64,000 bases of DNA from WJMT01 sp964456985 (lineage in GTDB: Bacteria; Acidobacteriota; Aminicenantia; Aminicenantales; Aminicenantaceae). Below are positions 27,186 through 34,628 of the stretch, piece by piece (the first letter of the stretch is position 1; each line of letters starts with the position of its first letter). The DNA is taken from assembly GCA_964456985.1 (NCBI GenBank), contig CAYWDH010000006.1:1-64000 (forward strand), written 5' to 3'. A model generated the notes under the pieces. That model saw only the letters and a program-made list of their open reading frames with translations, was not told the origin of the DNA and did no database searches. A program made the translations under genes and the position numbers.

Positions 27186-28046
27186 ATGGACAAAAAAATT
27201 ATTGACTTATACCGTGACTATTCTATAGGGAACCTGGACCGCCGTGAATTTCTCAAGAGATTGGCAGTGCTTGCCGGCGGGACAGCGGCGGGCGTGGCCC
27301 TGCTTCCTCTTTTAGAAAAGAAATTCGCTCAGGCTCAGTTTGTTCCCGAAGATGACCCCCGCCTGAAAAAGGGATATATCACATATCCCGGTGAAACAGG
27401 AGAGGTCCGGGCCTATCAAGCTCGGCCTGATGAAGAAAAGAAGCACCCTGCTGTGATTGTGATCCATGAAAACAGAGGGCTTCAGCCCCATATAGAGGAT
27501 GTGGCCAGACGGGTGGCTCTGGAGGGTTTTTTGGCTGTGGCTCCGGACGCGTTGTCTCCATTAGGAGGGACGCCGGAGAGTGTGGATGAGGCCCGATCAA
27601 AAATGCGGGAGCTTGACAGTGATGAGACCGTAAAAAACTATGTAGCTGCGGTAGAGTATTTAAAGACCCATCCTCAAGCCACCGGAAAAGTCGGGTGCAT
27701 GGGATTCTGCTGGGGAGGAGGCGTGACAAACCAGGTCGCTGTAAATGCCCCGGATTTAAAAGCAGCGGTCCCTTTCTACGGCCGGCAGCCTGACGCTGAG
27801 GATGTTCCCAAGATCAAAGCTTCCCTGCTCATGCATTACGGCTCTTTGGACAAGCGCATCAATGCAGGTATTCCAGCGTTCAAAGAAGCTTTGGAAAATG
27901 CGTCCGTGGATTACAAGATATATATGTATGAGGGGGCGGCCCATGCCTTTTTCAATGACACAAACCCTGACAGGTACAACAAAGAGGCAGCAGAACTGGC
28001 ATGGGAGCGCACTGTGGCTTTTTTTAAGGAGAAATTAAAGACCTGA
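27186..28046 (+). CDS. Dienelactone-hydrolase-family alpha/beta hydrolase with Tat leader
   Basis: 286 residues. The N-terminus has a twin-arginine leader (Arg19-Arg20 in LDRREFLKRL, then a hydrophobic stretch to about 42), so the folded enzyme is probably exported. The catalytic triad of the family is present: Cys175 in GFCWGG, Asp222 in GSLDKR and His253 in GAAHAFF. HENRGL at 94-99 is typical. The natural substrate of such exported homologues is unclear. AAGGAGGG lies before the ATG. It converges with the radical SAM gene across a 7-base gap. Confidence 0.88.
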   Translation: MDKKIIDLYRDYSIGNLDRREFLKRLAVLAGGTAAGVALLPLLEKKFAQAQFVPEDDPRLKKGYITYPGETGEVRAYQARPDEEKKHPAVIVIHENRGLQPHIEDVARRVALEGFLAVAPDALSPLGGTPESVDEARSKMRELDSDETVKNYVAAVEYLKTHPQATGKVGCMGFCWGGGVTNQVAVNAPDLKAAVPFYGRQPDAEDVPKIKASLLMHYGSLDKRINAGIPAFKEALENASVDYKIYMYEGAAHAFFNDTNPDRYNKEAAELAWERTVAFFKEKLKT

Positions 28047-28053
28047 CTGTCTG

Positions 28054-29187
28054 TTATTTCTTCTGACGGCGCCACTCGGCCGCCACTTCGTCCACCCAGG
28101 GGCGGCAGTGTGAGAAAAAGCGTTTGTATCCTTTGCAGAGGTAATTGAGGCCCTCTTCTCCGTCAGGAGTTTTAACGAAGCGGTTCTTGGGACATCCGCC
28201 GTTGCACATATCCCTAACCTCGCATTCTCTGCAGTAGCGCGGTAGAGTATCCTGTTTTGCCCGGCCAAAGGCTCTCTGAGCCGGACTTTCAAGAAGCTGC
28301 TTAAGGGGAGTTTCAATGATGTTGCCGAGGCGGTGTGTTTTGTCGACAAAATGATCGCAGGAATAGAAATCTCCGTTGTGTTCTATGACGGGAATGTCCC
28401 CGCAGACCGGCCTGAAGATGCAGAGGGAATGTTCCTGCCCAAAAGCGGTTCGGGCCGCCTCCTCAAAGATCTGCACCTTGATCTTTCCTATGTCCTGACC
28501 TATCCATTCGTCAAAAACAGTACAGAGAAATTCTCCCCACAGTTCTGGGCTCACACTCAGACGACCAAGGCCGCTTTCAACCTCTGTCCGTTTTTCGACC
28601 GCAGGAAGAAAACTTATGTAGGAAGCATGGATTTTTTTAAAGAAATGGTAGACTTCGAGAGGATACTTGGCATTATGAGAGTTCACAACGCATAGGATAT
28701 CAGTCGGGACTCCGTGTTTTTTGAGGATTTCATATCCCCGAAGGGTCTTGTCAAAGGTCGGTTTTCCCTCCCTTGTGACACGAAACAGGTCATGGATTTC
28801 CCGCGGGCCGTCGAGGCTCAACCCTACAGAAAAGGCCTGGTTCCCTAAGAAACGTCCCCATTCATTATTCAAAAGGGTTCCGTTTGTCTGCATTCCATTC
28901 AAGATGAGCTGGTTGGCCGGTTTGTGCTTTTCCTGGAGCGCCACGATCTTCCTGAAGTAATCCAACCCCAGGATGGTGGGTTCTCCTCCGTGCCAGGAAA
29001 ACCGGATCACAGGTTCAGAGGAGGCCTCAATGTGCTGGACAATATATTCCTCGAGCAGGATTTCGGGCATGCGCAGGGAACAGCCCTCATAGAGGCGTGT
29101 TTTTTCCAGATAATAGCAGTACTGGCAGGACAGGTTACACAAAGGGCCTGCAGGTTTCGCAAAAACCTGAAAATCACGGGATGCCAT
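28054..29187 (-). CDS. Radical SAM/SPASM maturase, anaerobic sulfatase-maturating-enzyme type
   Basis: 377 residues from the ATG at 29187; the frame extends upstream only to a TTG. The radical SAM motif is CNLSCQYC (Cys17, 21, 24). The C-terminal SPASM region has CGDIPVIEHNGDFYSCD and CRECEVRDMCNGGCP, which bind two further iron-sulfur clusters. Family members oxidise Cys or Ser to formylglycine in sulfatases or modify peptides. No sulfatase gene is in the window, while a PqqD-like protein and a small leader peptide lie 1.6-3.5 kb away, so a peptide substrate deserves consideration. Confidence 0.85.
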   Translation of the reverse strand: MASRDFQVFAKPAGPLCNLSCQYCYYLEKTRLYEGCSLRMPEILLEEYIVQHIEASSEPVIRFSWHGGEPTILGLDYFRKIVALQEKHKPANQLILNGMQTNGTLLNNEWGRFLGNQAFSVGLSLDGPREIHDLFRVTREGKPTFDKTLRGYEILKKHGVPTDILCVVNSHNAKYPLEVYHFFKKIHASYISFLPAVEKRTEVESGLGRLSVSPELWGEFLCTVFDEWIGQDIGKIKVQIFEEAARTAFGQEHSLCIFRPVCGDIPVIEHNGDFYSCDHFVDKTHRLGNIIETPLKQLLESPAQRAFGRAKQDTLPRYCRECEVRDMCNGGCPKNRFVKTPDGEEGLNYLCKGYKRFFSHCRPWVDEVAAEWRRQKK

Positions 29188-29256
29188 AGACCGTATATTA
29201 CAATAAACGGGGGGCCTATCCAACCCCGTGCTCTTTTTTCCTCTTCCACCTACTCA

Positions 29257-29478
29257 TTAAAAATTTCACCCTTTAATTCATCTATCGGAGTGATTACTTT
29301 TGAGTTTGCAGCTCTTCATTATGCGGCTCTTGAAAAAGGCAGCCAGCCTCAAGTCAACATTTCGCTTGAGAACGGTGACCAAAAATCCGGGATCCTGAGG
29401 ATCTGTGATAACGAAATAGGCCTGCCTGGAGCCAAAAGTCACTTTTTTAGGCCTAAAAAGTCATTGTCTTCAGGGTAG
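29257..29478 (+). pseudogene. Degraded histidine-kinase ATPase-domain fragment
   Basis: In the frame through 29281 the translation reads SSIGVITFEFAALHYAALEKG, then VNISLEN, ILRICDNEIGLPGA and a stop at 29476-29478. This resembles the N box (ELVTNALKHA type) and G1 box (DNGIGLP type) of HisKA_2-class kinases, but start, dimerisation domain and the rest of the ATPase domain are missing. The frame is open further upstream only because it runs antisense to the radical SAM gene. The resemblance is by eye and the fragment is short, so this is tentative. Confidence 0.35.
29442..29460. terminator. Palindrome, possible terminator of the nucleotidyltransferase gene
   Basis: TTTTTAGGCCTAAAAA (29444-29459) is a perfect palindrome located 10 bases beyond the stop of the minus-strand nucleotidyltransferase gene. 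It is short in G/C pairs, so termination efficiency is doubtful. Confidence 0.35.
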
Positions 29479-30627
29479 CAACCTGTGGAAAAGTAGGGTT
29501 ATCTTCTTGATAATAAAAGAGATGGCCGGGCCCGTCCCCATATTTGAATAGGCGGCCTGGATGGCTGCGAGCGGAGGGAAAAGTCTTTTGAAAATAAAGG
29601 TGATTTTTTTTATAAGCCCTCTCTGCATAGCCAGCTCCGTTCCTGGGGCCTTTAAATTTATAAAGCCGATAGAGGCAGAGAGCTTCAGCCTTTTTTGTAT
29701 CCAAGTGTCAGAACGGCCGCCTGAATGGCCGGAAAGAGAGAAAAAATATTCCGGAGGGATCCCGAGCCATTCAGGTAGCACTGCAGAGGCAGAGATAAAT
29801 TCATCCTGAAGCCCTGTGAGTCTAAGCAACCGTTTAAGGTCATTTCCATTGATTTCATCTTTCATTATCAGCAGTTTTGCTGCGAAATCAAGGTAGTGCT
29901 TGAGAGAGACAAATCCCTGATGCGCCAGGAAATGTCCGGCATCAAAGACAAGCTGCGCTTCGGTGGGCATGACATGAAATTCGATCCCTTCCAGCTGCAC
30001 TGGCTCTGTCTTCTCCCAAACAGATCTCAAAAATTCCTTTTTGTTTTTCATGAAGTGAAAAAGATTGAAATGAAGCTCAAGATAAATATCAAGGCTTTCA
30101 TGCTCCATACTCAAGTGATGGAGGCGGATGAATCCGGGCTTTCGGCATCCCAGAGAAAAGGCTGTGTCACTGAGAGCCTTGAGGTTTTTTTTTCGGCACA
30201 GAAGGTCAAGGTCAGCCATAGGCCTTATTCCGGTATCGCTCTCATAAACCTGAACAAGAGATGCCGGGCCTTTAAGGACCGCAACCGGAATATGTTGACT
30301 CCTGCACTTATCCACAAGACGCCTGAGAAAGGACAGAACCTCGCTATTCCTGATGATGTTGGTGAAATAAGCCTTTTCCCATTCTCTTATGAGATGCGTT
30401 GGGATGGAATCACCAGGCAGCCAATTCTTTGTGATGAGAACATAGAGGAGGGCATCAAGATTGTGATAATAGGCCATTTTTCCGAAAACATCCCAGTTTA
30501 TGTTTTTCGGAAATGAGAAATCATCCTCTAGGCTGATGCCGGATACCTCTTTTAACCAGCGGCCGCATGCCAGGAAAAGGACCCTCAAGCAGAGTATCTT
30601 TTCTTTATTCACAGGTAAAGATAACAT
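29470..30627 (-). CDS. Nucleotidyltransferase-family protein (NTP_transf_5-like)
   Basis: 385 residues. The core signature is AVLKGPASL (117-125) followed by IRPMADLDLLC (134-144), with Asp139 and Asp141 as metal ligands in the DxD pattern of the uncharacterised nucleotidyltransferase family PF14907. Family members occur with PqqD-like proteins and HprK-like kinases near exopolysaccharide loci and in some lasso-peptide clusters; both partners are divergently encoded 128 bases away. AAGG lies before the ATG. The substrate is unknown. Confidence 0.75.
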   Translation of the reverse strand: MLSLPVNKEKILCLRVLFLACGRWLKEVSGISLEDDFSFPKNINWDVFGKMAYYHNLDALLYVLITKNWLPGDSIPTHLIREWEKAYFTNIIRNSEVLSFLRRLVDKCRSQHIPVAVLKGPASLVQVYESDTGIRPMADLDLLCRKKNLKALSDTAFSLGCRKPGFIRLHHLSMEHESLDIYLELHFNLFHFMKNKKEFLRSVWEKTEPVQLEGIEFHVMPTEAQLVFDAGHFLAHQGFVSLKHYLDFAAKLLIMKDEINGNDLKRLLRLTGLQDEFISASAVLPEWLGIPPEYFFSLSGHSGGRSDTWIQKRLKLSASIGFINLKAPGTELAMQRGLIKKITFIFKRLFPPLAAIQAAYSNMGTGPAISFIIKKITLLFHRLLP

Positions 30628-30689
30628 AGCGCCTTAAGCCATTTTAATCCATAAGAGATGTGAATTCAAAAGTCCTGTGCTTTATCGGA

Positions 30690-30718
30690 TTGACACCTCT
30701 TTTTCCCTGTAATAAACT
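30690..30718 (+). promoter_or_regulatory. Sigma-70-type promoter for the PqqD/HprK-like pair
   Basis: A perfect TTGACA (30690-30695) and TAAACT (30713-30718) are separated by 17 bases, 36 bases before the PqqD-like start. It lies in the divergent region shared with the nucleotidyltransferase gene. Confidence 0.5.
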
Positions 30719-30754
30719 TGAGGTCAAAAGAAACTCGAGACAAAAGAGAGAAAA

Positions 30755-31042
30755 ATGACAGAACTGCAGGATCGTGACATACATTATAAGCGCATACAGA
30801 AAGCGAAACTCAAAAAAGTCGGAGACCAAATGGCTGTCTATGTCCCAAGGCAAAGAGCTATTCATGTATTGAATCAAACAGCCTTCTTCATATGGGAGTG
30901 CCTCAAAGACTCTGTTACCTTTGAAGAGCTCCTCTTCATGCTCAGCGAAGCCTTTAAGGGGGAAAGAGAGATTATGAAAAGGGACCTGGAAGAGACCTTA
31001 GATCTTCTCCTTAAGAAAGGACTCATTCGAAAAGTCAGATGA
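30755..31042 (+). CDS. PqqD-like peptide-recognition protein
   Basis: 95 residues. The pattern AVYVPRQRAIHVLNQTAFFIWECLKDSVTFEELL is typical of PqqD-like RiPP-recognition-element folds: a three-strand winged-helix core (about 20-60) followed by helices ending in a DLEETLDLLLKKGLI segment. Such domains hold leader peptides for modifying enzymes. The stop overlaps the next start by 4 bases (ATGA), so it is coupled to the HprK-like kinase. The association matches the PqqD/HprK-related pairs known from exosortase and lasso-peptide systems. Confidence 0.75.
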   Translation: MTELQDRDIHYKRIQKAKLKKVGDQMAVYVPRQRAIHVLNQTAFFIWECLKDSVTFEELLFMLSEAFKGEREIMKRDLEETLDLLLKKGLIRKVR

Positions 31043-31854
31043 AGGCATTTTCTTTTTCTCTTCCTCAAACTGATGTTTTGATAAGTTTTCCTGAAGAAAT
31101 TGAGGAAATCATTCTCCGTTCCTTTTCTCTTTTTCAAAAACCGGAACCACTTTCCCCTCGTTGCTGCCGTTTCAGGATCAGTCGTGGTTCGACTGGCTAT
31201 GATCTTTACAAAGATGAAAAATGTACAGGCTCTTTCGAGAGTGCGCTAGCGGTCTACGGAGCGCTGGAAAATGAGGTGGAGACGTTGTTGATTAAAAGCG
31301 GTGGAGAATGGGTGACCTTTCACGCGGGCTGTGTCAGAGTGGGTGAGGGAGCCTGCCTTATCGCAGGAAAGCCGGAAGCGGGAAAAACATCAACAACGTT
31401 TATTATGGTCGAGATGGGAAAGGATTTCCTCTGCGAGGAGATGGCGCCTGTTGAGCCGTCAAGCCGGCTTGTTCATCCTTTTCCCCTGCCTTTATCCATG
31501 AGCAGGACTTTTGCCAAGGAATATGGCTCCTGTCACTCTGTAAAAAAGGGGAGGCTGGAGGACATAGGTAACAGATTTTCGCAGTATGTTCCCCACCGGG
31601 CATGGAAGCGCCCGCTCCCTCTGCGAATGATTATCCTTCCGTTCTACAATCCGGGCTTTACACCGGATATGGTTTCTCTCTCTCCGGGAGAAGCCCTGCC
31701 GGATGTCCTTGAGTGCTGTTTTCCTCCTAAGAGGAGTGAAGAGAAGTTGTTTGATTCGGTTATAAACCTTGTGACAGGATGCCAAATTTTCCGACTCTTT
31801 TCAAACGGAATAGAAGCGACAAAGGATCTTGTCAGAAGGCTTACTTATGAATAA
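31039..31854 (+). CDS. HPr kinase/phosphorylase-like protein
   Basis: 271 residues. The P-loop is GKPEAGKTS (110-118), preceded by VTFHAGCVRVGEGACLIAG, matching the C-terminal catalytic domain of HprK-related kinases. The N-terminal regulatory domain of true HprK is absent, and no HPr or PTS gene is nearby. In related clusters such kinases are thought to phosphorylate a peptide or protein partner rather than HPr. It is translationally coupled to the PqqD-like gene and converges with the DUF4382 gene. Confidence 0.75.
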   Translation: MKAFSFSLPQTDVLISFPEEIEEIILRSFSLFQKPEPLSPRCCRFRISRGSTGYDLYKDEKCTGSFESALAVYGALENEVETLLIKSGGEWVTFHAGCVRVGEGACLIAGKPEAGKTSTTFIMVEMGKDFLCEEMAPVEPSSRLVHPFPLPLSMSRTFAKEYGSCHSVKKGRLEDIGNRFSQYVPHRAWKRPLPLRMIILPFYNPGFTPDMVSLSPGEALPDVLECCFPPKRSEEKLFDSVINLVTGCQIFRLFSNGIEATKDLVRRLTYE

Positions 31855-31865
31855 TCCAGGTTAAT

Positions 31866-32471
31866 TCAATCTTCTTGAATGACGGGCTCCGGGGAGTCAT
31901 GGAGAAAGATTATAGTGCCTCCTGAGTCGAATATAATCAGTGTTTGACTGACATTAAAGGTCAGAGTGGGCTCATAGTCTGTATCGGCTGTCACAGTAAT
32001 AGGGCCAATATCCCAAGTCTTTACAACATCCGCTCCCAGGTCGCCCCAGGCAGAATCCCGTACAGTGCATTCTTGTGCCGGGCCCGTGTCTGAGGCAAGG
32101 CATCCTGTATCGTCATTGACGGTTGTGCTTGTTGTGTAATATGTGGTTCCTCCGTAGTCCAAAGATCCTTGCATAACAAATGAGTTCAGGAAAATCACCC
32201 TTATTTGTGAATAGGTGCCGGAGGGAAGAGTGATGTCGCTTATACTGGGGAAGCTTCCGGGATTTGCCACAAGGTCAAGCTGGGATGAGCCAGAAAAAAG
32301 GGGGATCCAGTCTGATCCGTTATACACCTCAACATCTGTCACAGTGACTTTATATGTAGACGGTGGACCTTTTACAACATTCGTCACTTGCCGCTTGACT
32401 TGAGCGGAGGTTAGAGAAATGATGGCGCAAAGGCACAAACACAACCCGACTAAAAAGGCTTTCTTGGGCAT
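31866..32471 (-). CDS. Exported DUF4382-domain protein
   Basis: 201 residues from the ATG at 32471; AAGGAG seven bases upstream decides this start over a GTG six codons earlier. A signal peptide covers about residues 1-24. The mature domain has VTVTDVEVYNGSDWIPL, a LDLV segment and ITLPSGTYSQIRVIF, the usual DUF4382 pattern of a secreted beta-sandwich. Function is unknown. Downstream of the small Tat-leader peptide gene by 29 bases on the same strand, so they probably share a transcript. Confidence 0.75.
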   Translation of the reverse strand: MPKKAFLVGLCLCLCAIISLTSAQVKRQVTNVVKGPPSTYKVTVTDVEVYNGSDWIPLFSGSSQLDLVANPGSFPSISDITLPSGTYSQIRVIFLNSFVMQGSLDYGGTTYYTTSTTVNDDTGCLASDTGPAQECTVRDSAWGDLGADVVKTWDIGPITVTADTDYEPTLTFNVSQTLIIFDSGGTIIFLHDSPEPVIQED

Positions 32472-32500
32472 TGAAATCTCCTTTTTCACTCTGACAGAGG

Positions 32501-32725
32501 TTATCTTCTGCGTCTAGAGGCTGTAGGTGCCGCGGTTCCGCCTCTTAAGGTGAACTTTCCTGGGCCCGTTTGCTGGGCATAGGCCATTTTTCCGCCTATA
32601 AAACTTTTGATCGAGGGCTTTTTGTAGGAAAGAGTAGCCGCTCCTGCAGTGACCGCAAGAAAGGCAAGGGCTCTTTTTGCGATACTCTTACAGAACTCCC
32701 TCCGGGCTAAAGGAGTCTTTTTCAT
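32501..32725 (-). CDS. Small Tat-leader peptide with Gly-Gly and oligo-Arg tail
   Basis: 74 residues from the ATG at 32725, which has GGAGG four bases upstream; the frame extends to 32821 without such a site. A twin-arginine leader (Arg8-Arg9 in ARREFCKS, hydrophobic 19-33) is followed by SFIGGKMAYA-QQ, a likely cleavage point, leaving a mature tail of only about 24 residues. The tail holds LRGG (60-63) and ends in four arginines. No family is recognised. Its neighbours (PqqD-like, HprK-like, nucleotidyltransferase, radical SAM) make it a candidate substrate for modification; that is inference. Confidence 0.6.
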   Translation of the reverse strand: MKKTPLARREFCKSIAKRALAFLAVTAGAATLSYKKPSIKSFIGGKMAYAQQTGPGKFTLRGGTAAPTASRRRR

Positions 32726-32866
32726 TTTACCTCCATCTTGCATCTTGCTTATTTTTTTTAAATATACTCCCCGTAAAAATGCTTTGTCAAGACAAATCTC
32801 CTCATCAATCAGACAAACCAAACAAACCGGACAAACTCAAAAAATTAGATAAATATTAGAGTTCCC

Positions 32867-32960
32867 ATTTCAGCCTTGAAATGGTTGTTTTAAGTATAAA
32901 ATCAAGCATTTATTTCAAGCTATCTTATTGATTATAAAAGAAATTTTATGGTCCGTCCCC
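32867..32960 (+). repeat. 94-bp GGGGACGGACC element, copy C
   Basis: A solo copy, exactly 94 bases from its hairpin (CCATTTCA-GCCT-TGAAATGG at 32865-32884) to the terminal GGTCCGTCCCC. It aligns gap-free with copy D at 67 of 94 positions by my count. No transposase is adjacent. Confidence 0.65.
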
Positions 32961-32992
32961 ACTACTCCAGCTCCAAAGGATTTAGAAGTCCT

Positions 32993-33086
32993 ATTTTAGC
33001 CCTAAAATGGATGTTCTAAGCATGAAATAGGAGGCTTTTTAGGTTCTATCTTGTTGATTTTAAAGGAATTCCTATGGTCCGACCCC
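32993..33086 (+). repeat. 94-bp GGGGACGGACC element, copy D
   Basis: A solo copy in direct repeat with copy C, 32 bases away. The hairpin is ATTTTA-GCCC-TAAAAT. Its terminal base is also the last base of the stop codon (TAG, minus strand) of the regulator gene. One internal difference (GTCCGACCCC) breaks the otherwise conserved end. Confidence 0.65.
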
Positions 33087-34453
33087 TAATGGTAATGCGG
33101 GATGTGGTATCGTCTAATCTTATTGTAAAGGGTTGACCTTGAGATGCCCATGATCCTGGCGGTTTTACTCATGTGGTTATCAGTGACCTTGAGAAGGTAA
33201 AGGATGTATTCCTTTTCCAGTTCATTCAGGGTGGGAAGATCTTTGCGCCTTAGAAACGGTATTTTTTTTGGTTTTTCCATAGCTTCCTGAAAATAAGGGG
33301 GGAGGTCACTTATATCAATGTATTCTTTTTTCGAGGTCTCAACCGCCTGCTCCAGAACATCCTCAAGTTCTCTCACATTGCCCGGCCACTCATAAAGCTG
33401 GAAAAATTTCTGCGCGTTCCGGGAGATCCCTTTTACATTCTTTCTGTGTTTTTTTTTGAGCCTCCTAAGAAAATGCCTCACTAAGAGAGGAATGTCCTCT
33501 GTCCTTTTTCTTAGAGGAGGAATAAAAATTTCCAGCTCATTCAATCCTTGGTAAAGAAGCTTCATGAATCCGTTGTTTTGGACCATCTCTCTGAGGTCAG
33601 CAGTGGAAGATGCGATTACTTTCACATCCACCTTCTTCTCATCGATCCCCCCCAGGGGTCTCACCACCCCCTCTTCCAGGAAAAGCGCCAGTTTAGCCTG
33701 GAAATTAAGAGGCATCTTACTGATCTCATCCAGATAAAGAACTCCTTTATCTGCTATTTCTAAAAATCCTTTTTGATCTTTTTTTGCCCCTTTAAAGTAA
33801 TTTTTTTTGTATCCGAAAAGCTCAGGCTCAAAAAGACCTACAGGCATGGATATGCAGTTAAAAACCACAAGCTTCTTTTTTGCTATTGGGCTCAATCTTT
33901 GAAGGACTTGTGCTGCCAGTTTTTTCCCAACACCCGGCTCTCCTGTAATCAATGCGTTTGAAAAATGCGAAGCTGTCTTTTCAATAAGAGCGAACATCTC
34001 TAGCATAAAAGGATTTTTCCCAACCATACCATGGAACGAGTATTTGTTCTCAAGCTTTGTCTCAAGCTGGAACGTCTTTTTCCGGAGCGCTCTTTTATTC
34101 TTTATTTTTTTAAGGGTCTCTTCAAGGTCCTGCTTTTTCAAAGGCCTCGTCAAATAATCAGTGGCCCCTTTGCGGACCATATCCAGCATTTCCACTTGAT
34201 TCACAGGCTTTCCCACCAGGATCACATCCAGAAGCGAGTCAAACGCCTTGATCTCCTGTAAAAAGGAAGCTTCATCCAGCGGATCTGGCTCCGCCTCTTT
34301 TATAAGCACATGGATATCATTGTTGCGGATAAAGCTGTCAATTCCTTTTTTTGTGTCCAGAAAGTAAACACACTCATCAGGAATCAGTGAAGACCCTTTG
34401 ATCAGATTGTAAATGGTGAGCTCATTCTCTAGAGTGAGGACATTTAGATTCAT
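33086..34453 (-). CDS. Sigma-54-activator-like regulator with degenerate receiver and GAFTGA
   Basis: 455 residues: receiver-like domain (1-115), AAA+ domain (140-370) and Fis-type helix-turn-helix (about 410-455, MSKTARIMGISRSTLYNKI). Walker A is GEPGVGKK (171-178) and Walker B is LYLDEIS, both intact. The loop that contacts sigma-54, normally GAFTGA, reads NYFKGA (218-223). The usual phospho-acceptor region reads VLIKEAEPD, with no Asp at the expected place. It may therefore bind DNA and ATP but not activate sigma-54 in the normal way. It is divergent from the first dehydrogenase of the polysaccharide locus, which it could control. Confidence 0.85.
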   Translation of the reverse strand: MNLNVLTLENELTIYNLIKGSSLIPDECVYFLDTKKGIDSFIRNNDIHVLIKEAEPDPLDEASFLQEIKAFDSLLDVILVGKPVNQVEMLDMVRKGATDYLTRPLKKQDLEETLKKIKNKRALRKKTFQLETKLENKYSFHGMVGKNPFMLEMFALIEKTASHFSNALITGEPGVGKKLAAQVLQRLSPIAKKKLVVFNCISMPVGLFEPELFGYKKNYFKGAKKDQKGFLEIADKGVLYLDEISKMPLNFQAKLALFLEEGVVRPLGGIDEKKVDVKVIASSTADLREMVQNNGFMKLLYQGLNELEIFIPPLRKRTEDIPLLVRHFLRRLKKKHRKNVKGISRNAQKFFQLYEWPGNVRELEDVLEQAVETSKKEYIDISDLPPYFQEAMEKPKKIPFLRRKDLPTLNELEKEYILYLLKVTDNHMSKTARIMGISRSTLYNKIRRYHIPHYH

Positions 34454-34476
34454 TGGCTCCCCAAAGCTCTCGGTTT

Positions 34477-34497
34477 AACCTTTTGTTAAAGGTTTTT
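34477..34497 (+). terminator. AACCTTT/AAAGGTT hairpin with T run
   Basis: A seven-base stem with loop TGTT is followed by TTTC on the + strand, 150 bases before the first dehydrogenase gene. It may block read-through or act in the leader of the divergent regulator gene. No + strand gene lies directly upstream, so its role is unclear. Confidence 0.3.
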
Positions 34498-34548
34498 CGT
34501 CCTAATTGCCTTGTGGCTACAGTTATCCTAACAGTTTTTTCAAAGATT

Positions 34549-34562
34549 AACAATTAATTGTT
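34549..34562. promoter_or_regulatory. Perfect 14-bp palindrome, operator candidate
   Basis: AACAATTAATTGTT lies in the divergent region between the regulator gene and the first nucleotide-sugar dehydrogenase. Its dyad symmetry and position suit a dimeric repressor or activator site, but a short AT-only-core palindrome can arise by chance. Confidence 0.3.
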
Positions 34563-34628
34563 TATAACAAGGAAGTTTATTCTGCACTTGTCCTGTTCAC
34601 TTGTTTTAAATAAAATGGAAAAGTCAAT

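Noticed and set aside
28924..29256. Upstream part of the 184-codon + strand frame over the radical SAM gene
   Set aside because: It is antisense to the conserved CxxxCxxC-bearing gene. Only the part after 29257 has independent motif support.
34588..34616. TTGTCC/TAAAAT promoter for the first dehydrogenase
   Set aside because: The spacing is 17, but the -10 would end only 12 bases before the start codon, leaving almost no leader.
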